Positions 10,486 through 18,079 of a stretch of DNA of 64,000 nt are shown here, one piece after another. The first letter of the stretch is position 1. The number at the start of each line of letters is the position of its first letter. The position numbers were made by a program, and so were the translations under genes. The stretch is taken from NCBI RefSeq assembly GCF_007741495.1, contig NZ_CP036262.1, positions 124,001 through 188,000 of the forward strand. The letters are read 5' to 3'. Below the pieces are notes generated by a model. It searched no databases. It saw nothing but the letters and a program-made list of their open reading frames with translations, and was not told the origin of the DNA. The DNA comes from Roseimaritima multifibrata. GTDB lineage: Bacteria; Planctomycetota; Planctomycetia; Pirellulales; Pirellulaceae.

Positions 10486-11379
10486 ATGCCGACTAAGTTC
10501 CTGTTGCCATTTTTGACGTCAATGTTGCTGTTACCTTCCACACTTGTCTTTGCTCAGGATCGTGCGGAAATCCCACTTTGGCCGGCTGCGGCTCCAGGCG
10601 AAACCGGCGACGTTGAGCCCGAGCATGCGCTGCCAAAGCGTGAAAACGAAAACCCGCCAAAGCTGCGGATCGGCAATGTGTCGAAACCAGTGATGACACT
10701 TTTCAAACCGGAGAATCCGGACCCCAAAGGTACAACCGTAATCGTTGCTCCCGGAGGCGGTTATTCGATCTTGGCTTACAGCCACGAAGGATCCGAAATC
10801 TGTGAGTGGTTGAATTCGATCGGAGTGACCGCAGTCTTACTGAAGTATCGAGTCCCACGGCGAAGCGAAGAAAATTTTCACGAGCTGCCTCTGATGGACG
10901 CTCAGCGAGCGATCCGGATGGTCCGATCGAAGGCAGCCGAGTGGAATATCAATCCAGACCGGATTGGAATGTTGGGGTTCAGTGCCGGCGGCCATCTGAC
11001 GGTGATGGCGGGGACCAATGGTGGTAAAGCTTCCTACGAAGCGGTCGACGAAATCGATCAGCTTAGTCCTCAGCTGAATTTCATGATCCCCATTTATCCC
11101 GCTTATTTGTTGAACAAAAAAACGAATCAGCTGAATACAAACATCGTGGTCAATAAAGATATCCCGCCGGCATTCATCGCGATCACTTTTGACGATTCAG
11201 AGCGAGCCGTGGGAGCGGCGATGTTGTTGGTCGCGATGAAGAAGGTTGACGTGCCCTGCGAACTGCACGTCTATCGCAACGGGGGCCATGGGTATGGGAT
11301 GCGAGCTTCAAAGAACGCCGTATCGAAGTGGCCTGAATTGTGCCGCGACTGGTTCGCAGCATCCGGTCTGATCGAATAA
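10486..11379 (+). CDS. Secreted alpha/beta-hydrolase (acetylxylan-esterase-like)
   Basis: 297 residues with a signal peptide (MPTKFLLPFLTSMLLLPSTLVFAQ). The oxyanion segment VIVAPGGGYSILAYSHEG, the nucleophile elbow GFSAGGHL and the late His in YRNGGHGYGM are the expected alpha/beta-hydrolase elements; the lid portion reads IYPAYLLNKKTNQL. Planctomycete relatives are annotated as esterase/lipase or acetylxylan esterase that remove ester groups from polysaccharides outside the cytoplasm. It starts 51 nt after the oxidoreductase stop and might be read through from it. Substrate is an inference. Confidence 0.88.
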   Translation: MPTKFLLPFLTSMLLLPSTLVFAQDRAEIPLWPAAAPGETGDVEPEHALPKRENENPPKLRIGNVSKPVMTLFKPENPDPKGTTVIVAPGGGYSILAYSHEGSEICEWLNSIGVTAVLLKYRVPRRSEENFHELPLMDAQRAIRMVRSKAAEWNINPDRIGMLGFSAGGHLTVMAGTNGGKASYEAVDEIDQLSPQLNFMIPIYPAYLLNKKTNQLNTNIVVNKDIPPAFIAITFDDSERAVGAAMLLVAMKKVDVPCELHVYRNGGHGYGMRASKNAVSKWPELCRDWFAASGLIE

Positions 11380-11423
11380 AAGAGCAGGAAGCGGGTGAAG
11401 TTTGTCGCCTTTCGGGTTCCCCC

Positions 11424-11467
11424 GTCCCTCGCTGCCCAGCGTGTTGGGATTTCGACAGCCTGCGGAC
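11424..11467. repeat. Half copy of dispersed repeat family A
   Basis: Contains CCCTCGCTG, then CAGCGTGTTGGGATTTCGACAGCCTGCGG, matching the right arm of the copies at 537-617 and 12155-12225 with changes. The left arm is missing. The rest of 11380-11673 shows no gene I can support. Confidence 0.5.
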
Positions 11468-11673
11468 TCCTCTCTGCTCTAGGCCCGAAGGGTCGACACA
11501 ATCTCTGCCGGGGGTGAAGCCCCCGGAGCAGCGAAATATAAATGAAGAAAGTCTGGCTCCCCTCGCCCCTAAGCGAGCTCTTTGGGGCGTAGTAAATCTC
11601 TGCTAGCTCATTGCGTGATCTCTGCCTCTTTTTTTGATTTAGTGAAGCTTGCTTGGGGGAGAGGGGCTGGGGG

Positions 11674-11854
11674 TGGACTGTCAAAAATCATTGCGGCGTG
11701 GCAAGCTGCGTACACTGCAGCATGTCAGACAACCCGGATTTTGAACGCTGTGAAACCGTATTTTCACCAGCACTTTGCGGTAAAAACGACCGTGAAACAC
11801 ATCGGTTTTGTCGGGGTGCGTCCAGGTCGACACCGACAAGTTTTTGACAGTCCA
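11674..11854. mobile_element. MITE-like element, 181 bp
   Basis: Perfect 14-bp terminal inverted repeats TGGACTGTCAAAAA (11674-11687) and TTTTTGACAGTCCA (11841-11854). It is flanked on both sides by the 9-bp direct repeat GGCTGGGGG (11665-11673 and 11855-11863), a textbook target-site duplication. The 153-bp interior has no convincing ORF, so it is non-autonomous. The parent transposase is not in this window; the ends do not match the IS4 or IS256 copies at 33-42 kb. Confidence 0.85.
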
Positions 11855-12154
11855 GGCTGGGGGAGAGGGGGAGATTTCCAGGCGGCGATTTTGCAGCGAA
11901 GAGGCGGTTAAAGCCTAGGATTTCAAGCGGTTATGCCACGCCTTGCCCAACGCTGTCGGCCCCTCTCCCCCAAAACGAGCCTTTGAATCGACCTTAATTG
12001 AATTCGCTGGCGAACCGTTGATCCGGTATCAAATCTGTTTTAGGCGAGCTTGTCTTGAGGGCGAGGGGAGCCAGACTTACTTCACTTATAAGCCGCACGT
12101 CCCAAGGGCCGACACAAAGACAGAGGGTAACGCATCCACATGGCATAACTTCAA

Positions 12155-12225
12155 AATGCGTCAGCGAGGGATTGCAGAGCATGTTTTCCGGTCCCTCGCT
12201 GACGCAGCGGGTTGGGATCTTTGAC
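12155..12225. repeat. Dispersed inverted repeat, family A copy 2
   Basis: Left arm ATGCGTCAGCGAGGGATTG, right arm TCCCTCGCTGACGC followed by AGCGGGTTGGGATCTTTGA. Same family as 537-617. Located between the MITE and the small cytochrome gene. Confidence 0.75.
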
Positions 12226-12301
12226 AGCCCGCGGGGTCCTGACGCCAGCACATCCCCCGAAACAAAAACGCAATACCCAAAACCCTTCCGGTTGCAGGCA
12301 T

Positions 12302-12342
12302 AAAAAAACGCCGACCACACAGAAGTGTGGCCAGCGTTTTTG
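12302..12342 (-). terminator. Terminator for the small cytochrome gene
   Basis: Hairpin with arms AAAAAACGC..GACCACAC and GTGTGGCC..GCGTTTTT around AGAA; both ends are A/T tracts so it can work in both directions. It lies 30 nt beyond the stop of the minus-strand gene ending at 12372. Confidence 0.8.
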
Positions 12343-12371
12343 GGTTCACTGCATTGAAATGCGGTGGATGC

Positions 12372-12764
12372 TTACAGTTTGGCGTCGGTGGCGGGAAGCT
12401 CACCTGCTTTGATCTTTTCGCCAAAGGCCTTTCCGTCTTTGCTTTTGACTGGAGCGACTTTCTTGAAAGCTTCCAGGATTTCTGCTTTTACCTTTTCGGG
12501 TTCCGCTTTGATGCGTTCCTTGGAAAAGTTTTCGGCGTCAAGGTGTTTGTGAAGGGCGTTGCCATACTCGTTGCGAGCTTCGTCCTTCTTTTCGCCTTTA
12601 ACGTGGCAGACGTAGCAACCGGCTTTGCGGCCGGATCGCTTGAAATCTTCGCTGGCGTCATCACCCAAGTACTGGGCTTTCCACTGCTTGTTAAATTCAC
12701 TGATGGCGTATGCTGGCGATCCCAGCATCATCAGGGTTAAGGCCATTAAAGCAAAACGTTTCAT
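12372..12764 (-). CDS. Small periplasmic monohaem cytochrome-like protein
   Basis: 131 residues. ATG 12764 is chosen because it begins a signal peptide (MKRFALMALTLMMLGSPAYA) and is preceded by GAGG at good spacing; the open frame upstream to 12863 lacks such features. The mature part has a single haem-attachment motif CYVCH about 50 residues in, then a Lys/Glu-rich helical tail (AEPEKVKAEILEAFKKVAPVK). No second haem or obvious distal Met is certain, so it could be an electron carrier or a haem-binding helper of the DUF1549-type systems. Its own terminator makes it monocistronic. Confidence 0.85.
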   Translation of the reverse strand: MKRFALMALTLMMLGSPAYAISEFNKQWKAQYLGDDASEDFKRSGRKAGCYVCHVKGEKKDEARNEYGNALHKHLDAENFSKERIKAEPEKVKAEILEAFKKVAPVKSKDGKAFGEKIKAGELPATDAKL

Positions 12765-12898
12765 TCGCGAGTCCTCAGAGTTGTTTGGTGGGATAATCAA
12801 CGGCTGGTTCGGAGATTTTATAATAGATCGCGATATTCGCGAGGCAATCCCCAAGTTAGCCAACTGCGATTAAATCTGCTGGGAGACCATTTGTCAAA

Positions 12899-15796
12899 TT
12901 AGGTAGGATCGTCTGGTGGGGTCGTTGCACTAGGAAGTAGGGTCGGAAGAAGCCCTATATCAAATCCAGGTAAGACGGTCCCATCTTGAAGAAAATCTTC
13001 TGGGGTTAACAAATGAAGCGGTTTTTCGCTGGGGGGGGACGGCTGAGACCAGTGAATGATGGACTGCGGAGCCTGCTCTTTCATCCATGCTGGGGGGGTG
13101 TTGGTCGCTAAATCGGACAATCGAAAAAGAACGCTGTCGTCGGCCTGATCGTTTAATCGCACCATTTGGTCGCTATTTCCAGGGCCGCTGTCGTAGTGAT
13201 TGCCGATTCCGCCAAGGAGCACAAAGGGGCCGTCTTGCAGATTGCTTAGCCCGTTGATTTCAATATGGCTGAATCCTGGAGCGGTTTTGAAGACCGAATT
13301 GGTGCAGACGCGGTCTAGAACCACTGGAATCGACCCAGAGGGGCCCAGGTTGACTTGTGCTAAGCCGGTAGGAAGCGAAGCGGTGATCTGTTTGAGGACC
13401 AGTTTCAGCTGAGTCCGCCCCGCTGGAGGCTTGGTGATCGCTCCGCCCGTTTCCAGCAGCCGCTGTGAAATCGCGGCCAGGCCATTTTCCCAGCGAAATT
13501 GTAACTGGGCGGCAACGTCCATCCGGATCAGTGTCATTTCTCCTCGGACAATGACGTTCAGCAGCTCGATCGCGACCAGCGGAGGGCTGGCAGCACTAAC
13601 GGTCTGCTGATCTTCGGACGATGTGGGGACCGGGGTGATCCAAAATGCGTTGATCGGATCACGAAGAAATGTATTTTCGATCGTGATCGCACAGTTTTCA
13701 AATTGGACGCCTCGATTGGCGGCGATTCGAAAAAGAGCCCCACCATGGACGGCGTTGCTGGGAACTTTCCACACAAATTGTAGGTTCTCAAATCGCACGC
13801 GCTGCGATCCGATGTCGACCATCACCGCATGTTCCATCGCTAACAGTGGTGAATTTTCAAACTGGATCTGGCAACCAGGGTCACTCGCGGCGATGACCAA
13901 GTTGTTTTGTTCGATGACCAACGGTTCGGTGACGATCAGCCGTTCGGCAAGTTCAATCCGAGCGATCTTGTGTTCGTTTGCCAATGCCAATGCAGTGGCC
14001 AAATCGTTGGTTCGAAGTTCATCGGGCGTGGTGGCTGAAATCCCGCCGACGCGGATCCGAGTCGCGGTAAGTTCTGAGATCGTGCTGCTCATCGCCGCGC
14101 CACTGGGAAGGTTCTCTTCCAGCCGAGTCGTTTCGGGGACGATCCCAGGCGGGAGCGGGATTTGTTGGATGCTTGGAGGCTGAGTCGCTTCGTCGGACGA
14201 TGATGGCGCCGGTGGTCCGACCAGCGGTTTCGTCGCTAACAGATCCTCACCCATGTTGCTGGGCTTTCGTAGCAGATCCGTTGCTGGTTGGTTTGTCTCT
14301 TTAGGACGCAGCGAAGCCATCCGCGTCGGTTCGCTGGCCATGCTGGTGGGGCGCGGCATGCTGTCGTCGACGGCGCTAACCGAAGAGAGCAGCTGTAGCC
14401 ATGCGACGCTTAGAACGAGAAGAACGGCGGCGGTGATCCACGGCAGGTGGCGTTCCAAACGAGCCAGCCAGCTGCTGCCCGTGCTGATCGCGACGGTCGA
14501 TAATCCCTGCGAACGAGTCAGGTTTTCGCGCCGTGCTAGTTCGGCCAGGTCGGAGATCAAATCGATTGGACGACGGTAGCGATCCCCAGGACGTTTTGCC
14601 AACATCTTGTGGAGAATGGAAACCAGGTCGTCGCTTACCTCTGGACGCACGTCCCGAGGATCCGGTGGAGGCGAATTGCCATGGCTGAGCAATTTTTGCA
14701 GGACCGTTCCACCCGGGTATGGCGGGCTGCCGGTCAACATGAAGTACAGTGTGCAGCCAAGGGAATAAATGTCGCTTCGCACGTCGGCGTCGCGAGGGTC
14801 GCGGGCCTGTTCCGGCGAAATGTAGTCGAACGTGCCCAGCGTCACGCCGCTGGCGGTCATGTCTCCGGAGACTTCCAACTGGAGCGTTCTTGCCAAACCC
14901 ATGTCAACAACCTTCACCTGCCCGTCCGGGCGGATCAGGACGTTGGACGGTTTGATGTCGCGGTGAACGACGCCACGCAGATGGGCATGTTCAAGCGCTT
15001 CGGCTACCTGGCGGACGAAGTAGACCGCCTCGTCGATCGATAGGACCCCGTGGCGGTTAACCAAATCACGAACGTTCGTTCCTTCGATAAATTCGAAAAC
15101 GATGTAGTGCCATTCATCGTGTCGGCCAACGTCGTAGACGCGAGCGATGTTGGGATGGTCCAGCTTGGCAGCACTCTGAGCTTCATTGCGGAACCTTCGC
15201 AGCAGATCGGGGTCTTCGCCGACGCGAGGGATGACCTTGATCGCGACCGTGCGGTCCAGACGCGTATCGTGGGCGCTAAAAACAGCGCCCATTCCACCCC
15301 CGCCGATCAAACTGTTCAGCTGAAAATGGTTCAGATGGTATCCCAGCAGGACACTCGCAATCTGAGCGGGCGTATGTCCGGCTAAAGGAGATTGCCCGTC
15401 CCCGTTCGCTTTTCGAATAACCGTCTTGGCGGCGACCAGATCGTCGATCGGCAAATCCGCAGCACTTCCCTGATCCGGAGGCGTTAAGTCTTGGCCCGGG
15501 ATCTCTTCGGTGGAAGTATCCGCAGGGAGCGCAGGGCTTAGACGAGGCAGCACGGGTTTCGTGCTCTCGGTTTCGCTGCTGGCCGCGATTTCACGGTCCG
15601 GTTCCGAGTCCGGGCCTGGATCGTCAGCCGAAGAAGAGGGTTGAGTAGATGGATCCATACAATCCAACCTAACTGAGCCCTCCAGAAGGGTCAATCTTTT
15701 CCACTCCTCAATTAGGTGGATGCTAGCAGCAGTGGTCCGGGCGAGGTGGTGTTGCACGACTGGAACGATTGTGCTGATTTCCTGTGGGGAATGCAC
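12899..15796 (-). CDS. Membrane Ser/Thr protein kinase (PknB type) with large extracytoplasmic beta-rich domain
   Basis: About 965 residues. The GTG at 15796 is preferred because AGGAGG stands 8 nt before it; ATG 15658 is the alternative. The kinase domain begins near residue 155 with the Gly loop LIGGGGMGAVFSAHD, VAIKVIP with the ATP-binding Lys, catalytic loop VVHRDIKPSNVLI, and activation segment where DFG is replaced by DMG (VVDMGLARTL), then TLGTFDYISPEQA. A juxtamembrane Pro/Thr-rich region is followed by one membrane helix (LPWITAAVLLVLSVAWLQLL). The external part of about 500 residues resembles a right-handed beta-helix (repeated short hydrophobic strands such as NNLVIAASDPGCQIQFENSP, MVDIGSQRVRFENLQFVW). 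It probably phosphorylates cytoplasmic targets in response to an external cue; no sensor ligand is visible. Confidence 0.92.
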   Translation of the reverse strand: MHSPQEISTIVPVVQHHLARTTAASIHLIEEWKRLTLLEGSVRLDCMDPSTQPSSSADDPGPDSEPDREIAASSETESTKPVLPRLSPALPADTSTEEIPGQDLTPPDQGSAADLPIDDLVAAKTVIRKANGDGQSPLAGHTPAQIASVLLGYHLNHFQLNSLIGGGGMGAVFSAHDTRLDRTVAIKVIPRVGEDPDLLRRFRNEAQSAAKLDHPNIARVYDVGRHDEWHYIVFEFIEGTNVRDLVNRHGVLSIDEAVYFVRQVAEALEHAHLRGVVHRDIKPSNVLIRPDGQVKVVDMGLARTLQLEVSGDMTASGVTLGTFDYISPEQARDPRDADVRSDIYSLGCTLYFMLTGSPPYPGGTVLQKLLSHGNSPPPDPRDVRPEVSDDLVSILHKMLAKRPGDRYRRPIDLISDLAELARRENLTRSQGLSTVAISTGSSWLARLERHLPWITAAVLLVLSVAWLQLLSSVSAVDDSMPRPTSMASEPTRMASLRPKETNQPATDLLRKPSNMGEDLLATKPLVGPPAPSSSDEATQPPSIQQIPLPPGIVPETTRLEENLPSGAAMSSTISELTATRIRVGGISATTPDELRTNDLATALALANEHKIARIELAERLIVTEPLVIEQNNLVIAASDPGCQIQFENSPLLAMEHAVMVDIGSQRVRFENLQFVWKVPSNAVHGGALFRIAANRGVQFENCAITIENTFLRDPINAFWITPVPTSSEDQQTVSAASPPLVAIELLNVIVRGEMTLIRMDVAAQLQFRWENGLAAISQRLLETGGAITKPPAGRTQLKLVLKQITASLPTGLAQVNLGPSGSIPVVLDRVCTNSVFKTAPGFSHIEINGLSNLQDGPFVLLGGIGNHYDSGPGNSDQMVRLNDQADDSVLFRLSDLATNTPPAWMKEQAPQSIIHWSQPSPPSEKPLHLLTPEDFLQDGTVLPGFDIGLLPTLLPSATTPPDDPT

Positions 15797-16004
15797 GCGT
15801 TGATCCTCCTGCAAGCGGTCGACGATCGGCGAAATCGGTCACTTTCAGACGGACGGGTAGCCTCGGCACACCCTCGGAGGCCTAGCGGAGAGGAGAACTT
15901 GTCGGCTGATTCGGCGACCCCCTGCAAATGGGTGCCAATCGGTTCGCCCTTGCGGCCAACCCCCGGAAAACGCTACAGGGCGTTTTTAACTCTTTAGAGA
16001 TAGC

Positions 16005-16682
16005 ATGATGCTTACGTCCCATAACAAACGATATCTGGTCCTGGGGATCCTGGCGGTATCCGGATTGACCGGCTGTGCCAACCGCGGCCGCATCCCTTTC
16101 TTTTCCCAAGCCCCTGAACCGGAATCACTGGAAACCGCTGAATCCAGTCCTTCTTACGCGCTTTCGGATACTTCTGAATCCTCCCCTGCGGCAGTTGCCG
16201 CCGCCGAGATGTCGATGTCCGATTTGGAATCGACCGAATCGCCCAAGGAGCAAGCTCCCGCCGATGTGCAGGTGAAAACCGTTTCGGCGACGATGGAATC
16301 GAAGGCGGAAGTCGCTTCGGCGGATCTAGAAAAACCAGCGGTCGTGTCACGGTCGATGATCCAGCCAACCCTGATAACGCTGCCCGAGGGCGCAGACCTC
16401 GAAGCCTTGGTGGCCGAAACAAGGGGGCCGGTCCTGATCGATTTTTACGCCGATTGGTGCGGCCCCTGCCGAACTCAAGGAAAGATTTTGCATTCCCTGG
16501 AATCCGAAGCGGCTAGTCGGCAAGGTCGGATTATCAAGGTCGATATCGAAGCGCACCCGAAATTAGCAAAACGTCTGGGCGTCAAAAGCCTGCCCACGTT
16601 GGTCATGATCCGTGACGGCGAAGTGGTCGAACGAAAAGTAGGCGTGACCGACAAAAAAACGTTGCTGAACTGGCTGAAGTAA
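16005..16682 (+). CDS. Thioredoxin-domain lipoprotein
   Basis: 225 residues. The N-terminus has a lipoprotein signal with lipobox LTGC about 24 residues in, then a Ser/Glu/Ala-rich linker of about 100 residues, then a C-terminal thioredoxin fold: VLIDFYADWCGPCRTQGKILHSLE with the WCGPC active site, cis-Pro loop VKSLPTLVMIRDGEVV, and KKTLLNWLK. Being lipid-anchored, it likely performs thiol-disulfide exchange at a membrane surface outside the cytoplasm (for example in cytochrome maturation or rescue of extracytoplasmic proteins). Two adjacent ATG codons (16005, 16008) could start it. Divergent from the kinase gene. Confidence 0.9.
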   Translation: MMLTSHNKRYLVLGILAVSGLTGCANRGRIPFFSQAPEPESLETAESSPSYALSDTSESSPAAVAAAEMSMSDLESTESPKEQAPADVQVKTVSATMESKAEVASADLEKPAVVSRSMIQPTLITLPEGADLEALVAETRGPVLIDFYADWCGPCRTQGKILHSLESEAASRQGRIIKVDIEAHPKLAKRLGVKSLPTLVMIRDGEVVERKVGVTDKKTLLNWLK

Positions 16683-16833
16683 ATCAATCTGCTTGCCGCC
16701 CGCGCGATACGAGCACGAATCGCAAGTTTTGATGTTGCGCGTTTTGGAGTGGGCTACTTTGCTTCCGCCGGGCTTGTCCCGGTCCGGGGCAACAACTGGC
16801 AGCTACCCGCCATGCCTCTTTGCTCATTCATCT

Positions 16834-16881
16834 TTCTCCGCCAGCCCCAAATCGCCTAGGCGATTTGGGGCTGGCGGAGAA
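16834..16881. repeat. 48-bp perfect palindrome
   Basis: Every base from TTCTCCGCCAGCCCCAAATC (16834) to its mirror GATTTGGGGCTGGCGGAGAA (ending 16881) pairs around the centre CC|TAGG with no loop. It is far from the thioredoxin stop (about 150 nt) and has no T tract, so an ordinary terminator is unlikely. GGCAGCTACCCGCC just to its left (16797) recurs at 30825. Confidence 0.9.
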
Positions 16882-17095
16882 CAGCCTTTTGATCGCCCGA
16901 TAAGGTAGCTGCCAATTGCGAGTCCGCAGGGGCAAGCCCTGAAACGGAACTCTCGATACTTGGAGCTAAAAAGGTGCTGGAATAGCCGAATGATTTGAGG
17001 CATCCGCAAGAGTACGGTAATCAGGACGATTGACCACAGCAATCACCTCAAAAGCGCAACATCAAAAAGCGCAAGCGAGTGAATAAACGATTCTT

Positions 17096-17121
17096 AGCGG
17101 AACGGCGCGAGCCGTCCGGCC
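17096..17121. repeat. REP-like element (family B), copy
   Basis: AGCGGAACGGCGCGAGCCGT followed by CCGGCC. This core, which can fold as GGACGGCtcgcGCCGTtCC, is also at 25532, 25854, 25960 and 30609 and inside the 108-bp repeats at 6883-7165. A diverged relative is at 17430-17456. Apart from the palindrome and this element the spacer 16683-17489 shows no gene I can support. Confidence 0.8.
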
Positions 17122-17489
17122 GGTAAACCATCCGGCAAGAGTCGCCCTTCTTATGTGGATATATTTCAAGCCCAGCGGTCTGGCAGATACTCGCCGCCCG
17201 CAAGAAATAAACGAAATACAATCACGAAGCGCCAGCGAGTGAATAAAAGATTCTTGACGCGGGTCCAATGTAATCGTTTGCGTGACTGTTCTGAATACTT
17301 GCTTGCGCTTCGTGCTTGTATTCGGATACGCGGCATATGTGAGGAGGTCCGCGTCGGCGAGGTGTTGTTGTCCCTTATAAACTTCGCATCCCGTGCGAAA
17401 GGCGACACTGAGGAACGCCCGCGTACCTGCGGAGCGGCTCGCGCCGCTCCGCTAGGATTGTTGACGCGTGCTTGCTCTACCGTCGATGC

Positions 17490-17981
17490 TTACTGGTTTG
17501 GATAAGGCTGCGGAGTCCAGGGGGCACCGTTTTGCGTTTGGTAGCCGGCTGGCTGATTCTGCCACGGTGAATTGTTTTGTTGCGGCTGCTGTGGCTGCTG
17601 AGTGTAGTTCGGCTGCTGTGGGTAATTGGCTGGGAAAGCCTGCGTCCCACTTTGTGGCGGGTAATTCTGTGGAGCTTGCCCGTTCTGTGCTGGGGGGTAG
17701 TTCGCGTTGTGACTGGCTGGAGCGTTGTAGTTGCCCCAGGGTGCATTCGCCGGGGCTCCTGTGTTCTCTTGGTAGCCCGCGTTCGAGGCGGCCTGACCAG
17801 CTTGTTGGCCGCGTTGCTCCAAATACTCACGCCCTCGATCGACCGCCTGTTGTGCATCTTGGCGGATCTCGTCGCGATTGATTTCTATCTTTGTTTGGTC
17901 GCCGTCACGCTCGATACTAAACCAACCGGCCATAAAGCCGATCACTACCAAGACCGCCAGCATCATCAACGTCCGTACCAT
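17490..17981 (-). CDS. Single-pass membrane protein with Gln/Pro/Asn-rich tail
   Basis: 163 residues. The ATG at 17981 is preferred over an in-frame TTG two codons upstream. One N-terminal membrane helix (LMMLAVLVVIGFMAGWFSIE) is followed by a charged, probably helical segment (KIEINRDEIRQDAQQAVDRGREYLEQRGQQ) and then about 90 residues of low-complexity sequence dominated by Q, P, N, Y and A. The topology suggests a short cytoplasmic N-end and an exposed disordered tail. I do not recognise a family. It lies downstream of the MMPL exporter gene on the same strand with a 98-nt gap. Confidence 0.7.
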   Translation of the reverse strand: MVRTLMMLAVLVVIGFMAGWFSIERDGDQTKIEINRDEIRQDAQQAVDRGREYLEQRGQQAGQAASNAGYQENTGAPANAPWGNYNAPASHNANYPPAQNGQAPQNYPPQSGTQAFPANYPQQPNYTQQPQQPQQNNSPWQNQPAGYQTQNGAPWTPQPYPNQ

Positions 17982-18079
17982 GACCAACTACCGTTGCGAA
18001 AATTTTGAAACAAACTCAAATACAAAAACCGAACTTCGTCTGGCCTGTTAAAGAGTGGCCAGCCGCCGGGAAGAGTGTT

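Noticed and set aside
11640-11911. 109-residue plus-strand frame
   Set aside because: It runs across the MITE and its target site, so it is not a real gene.
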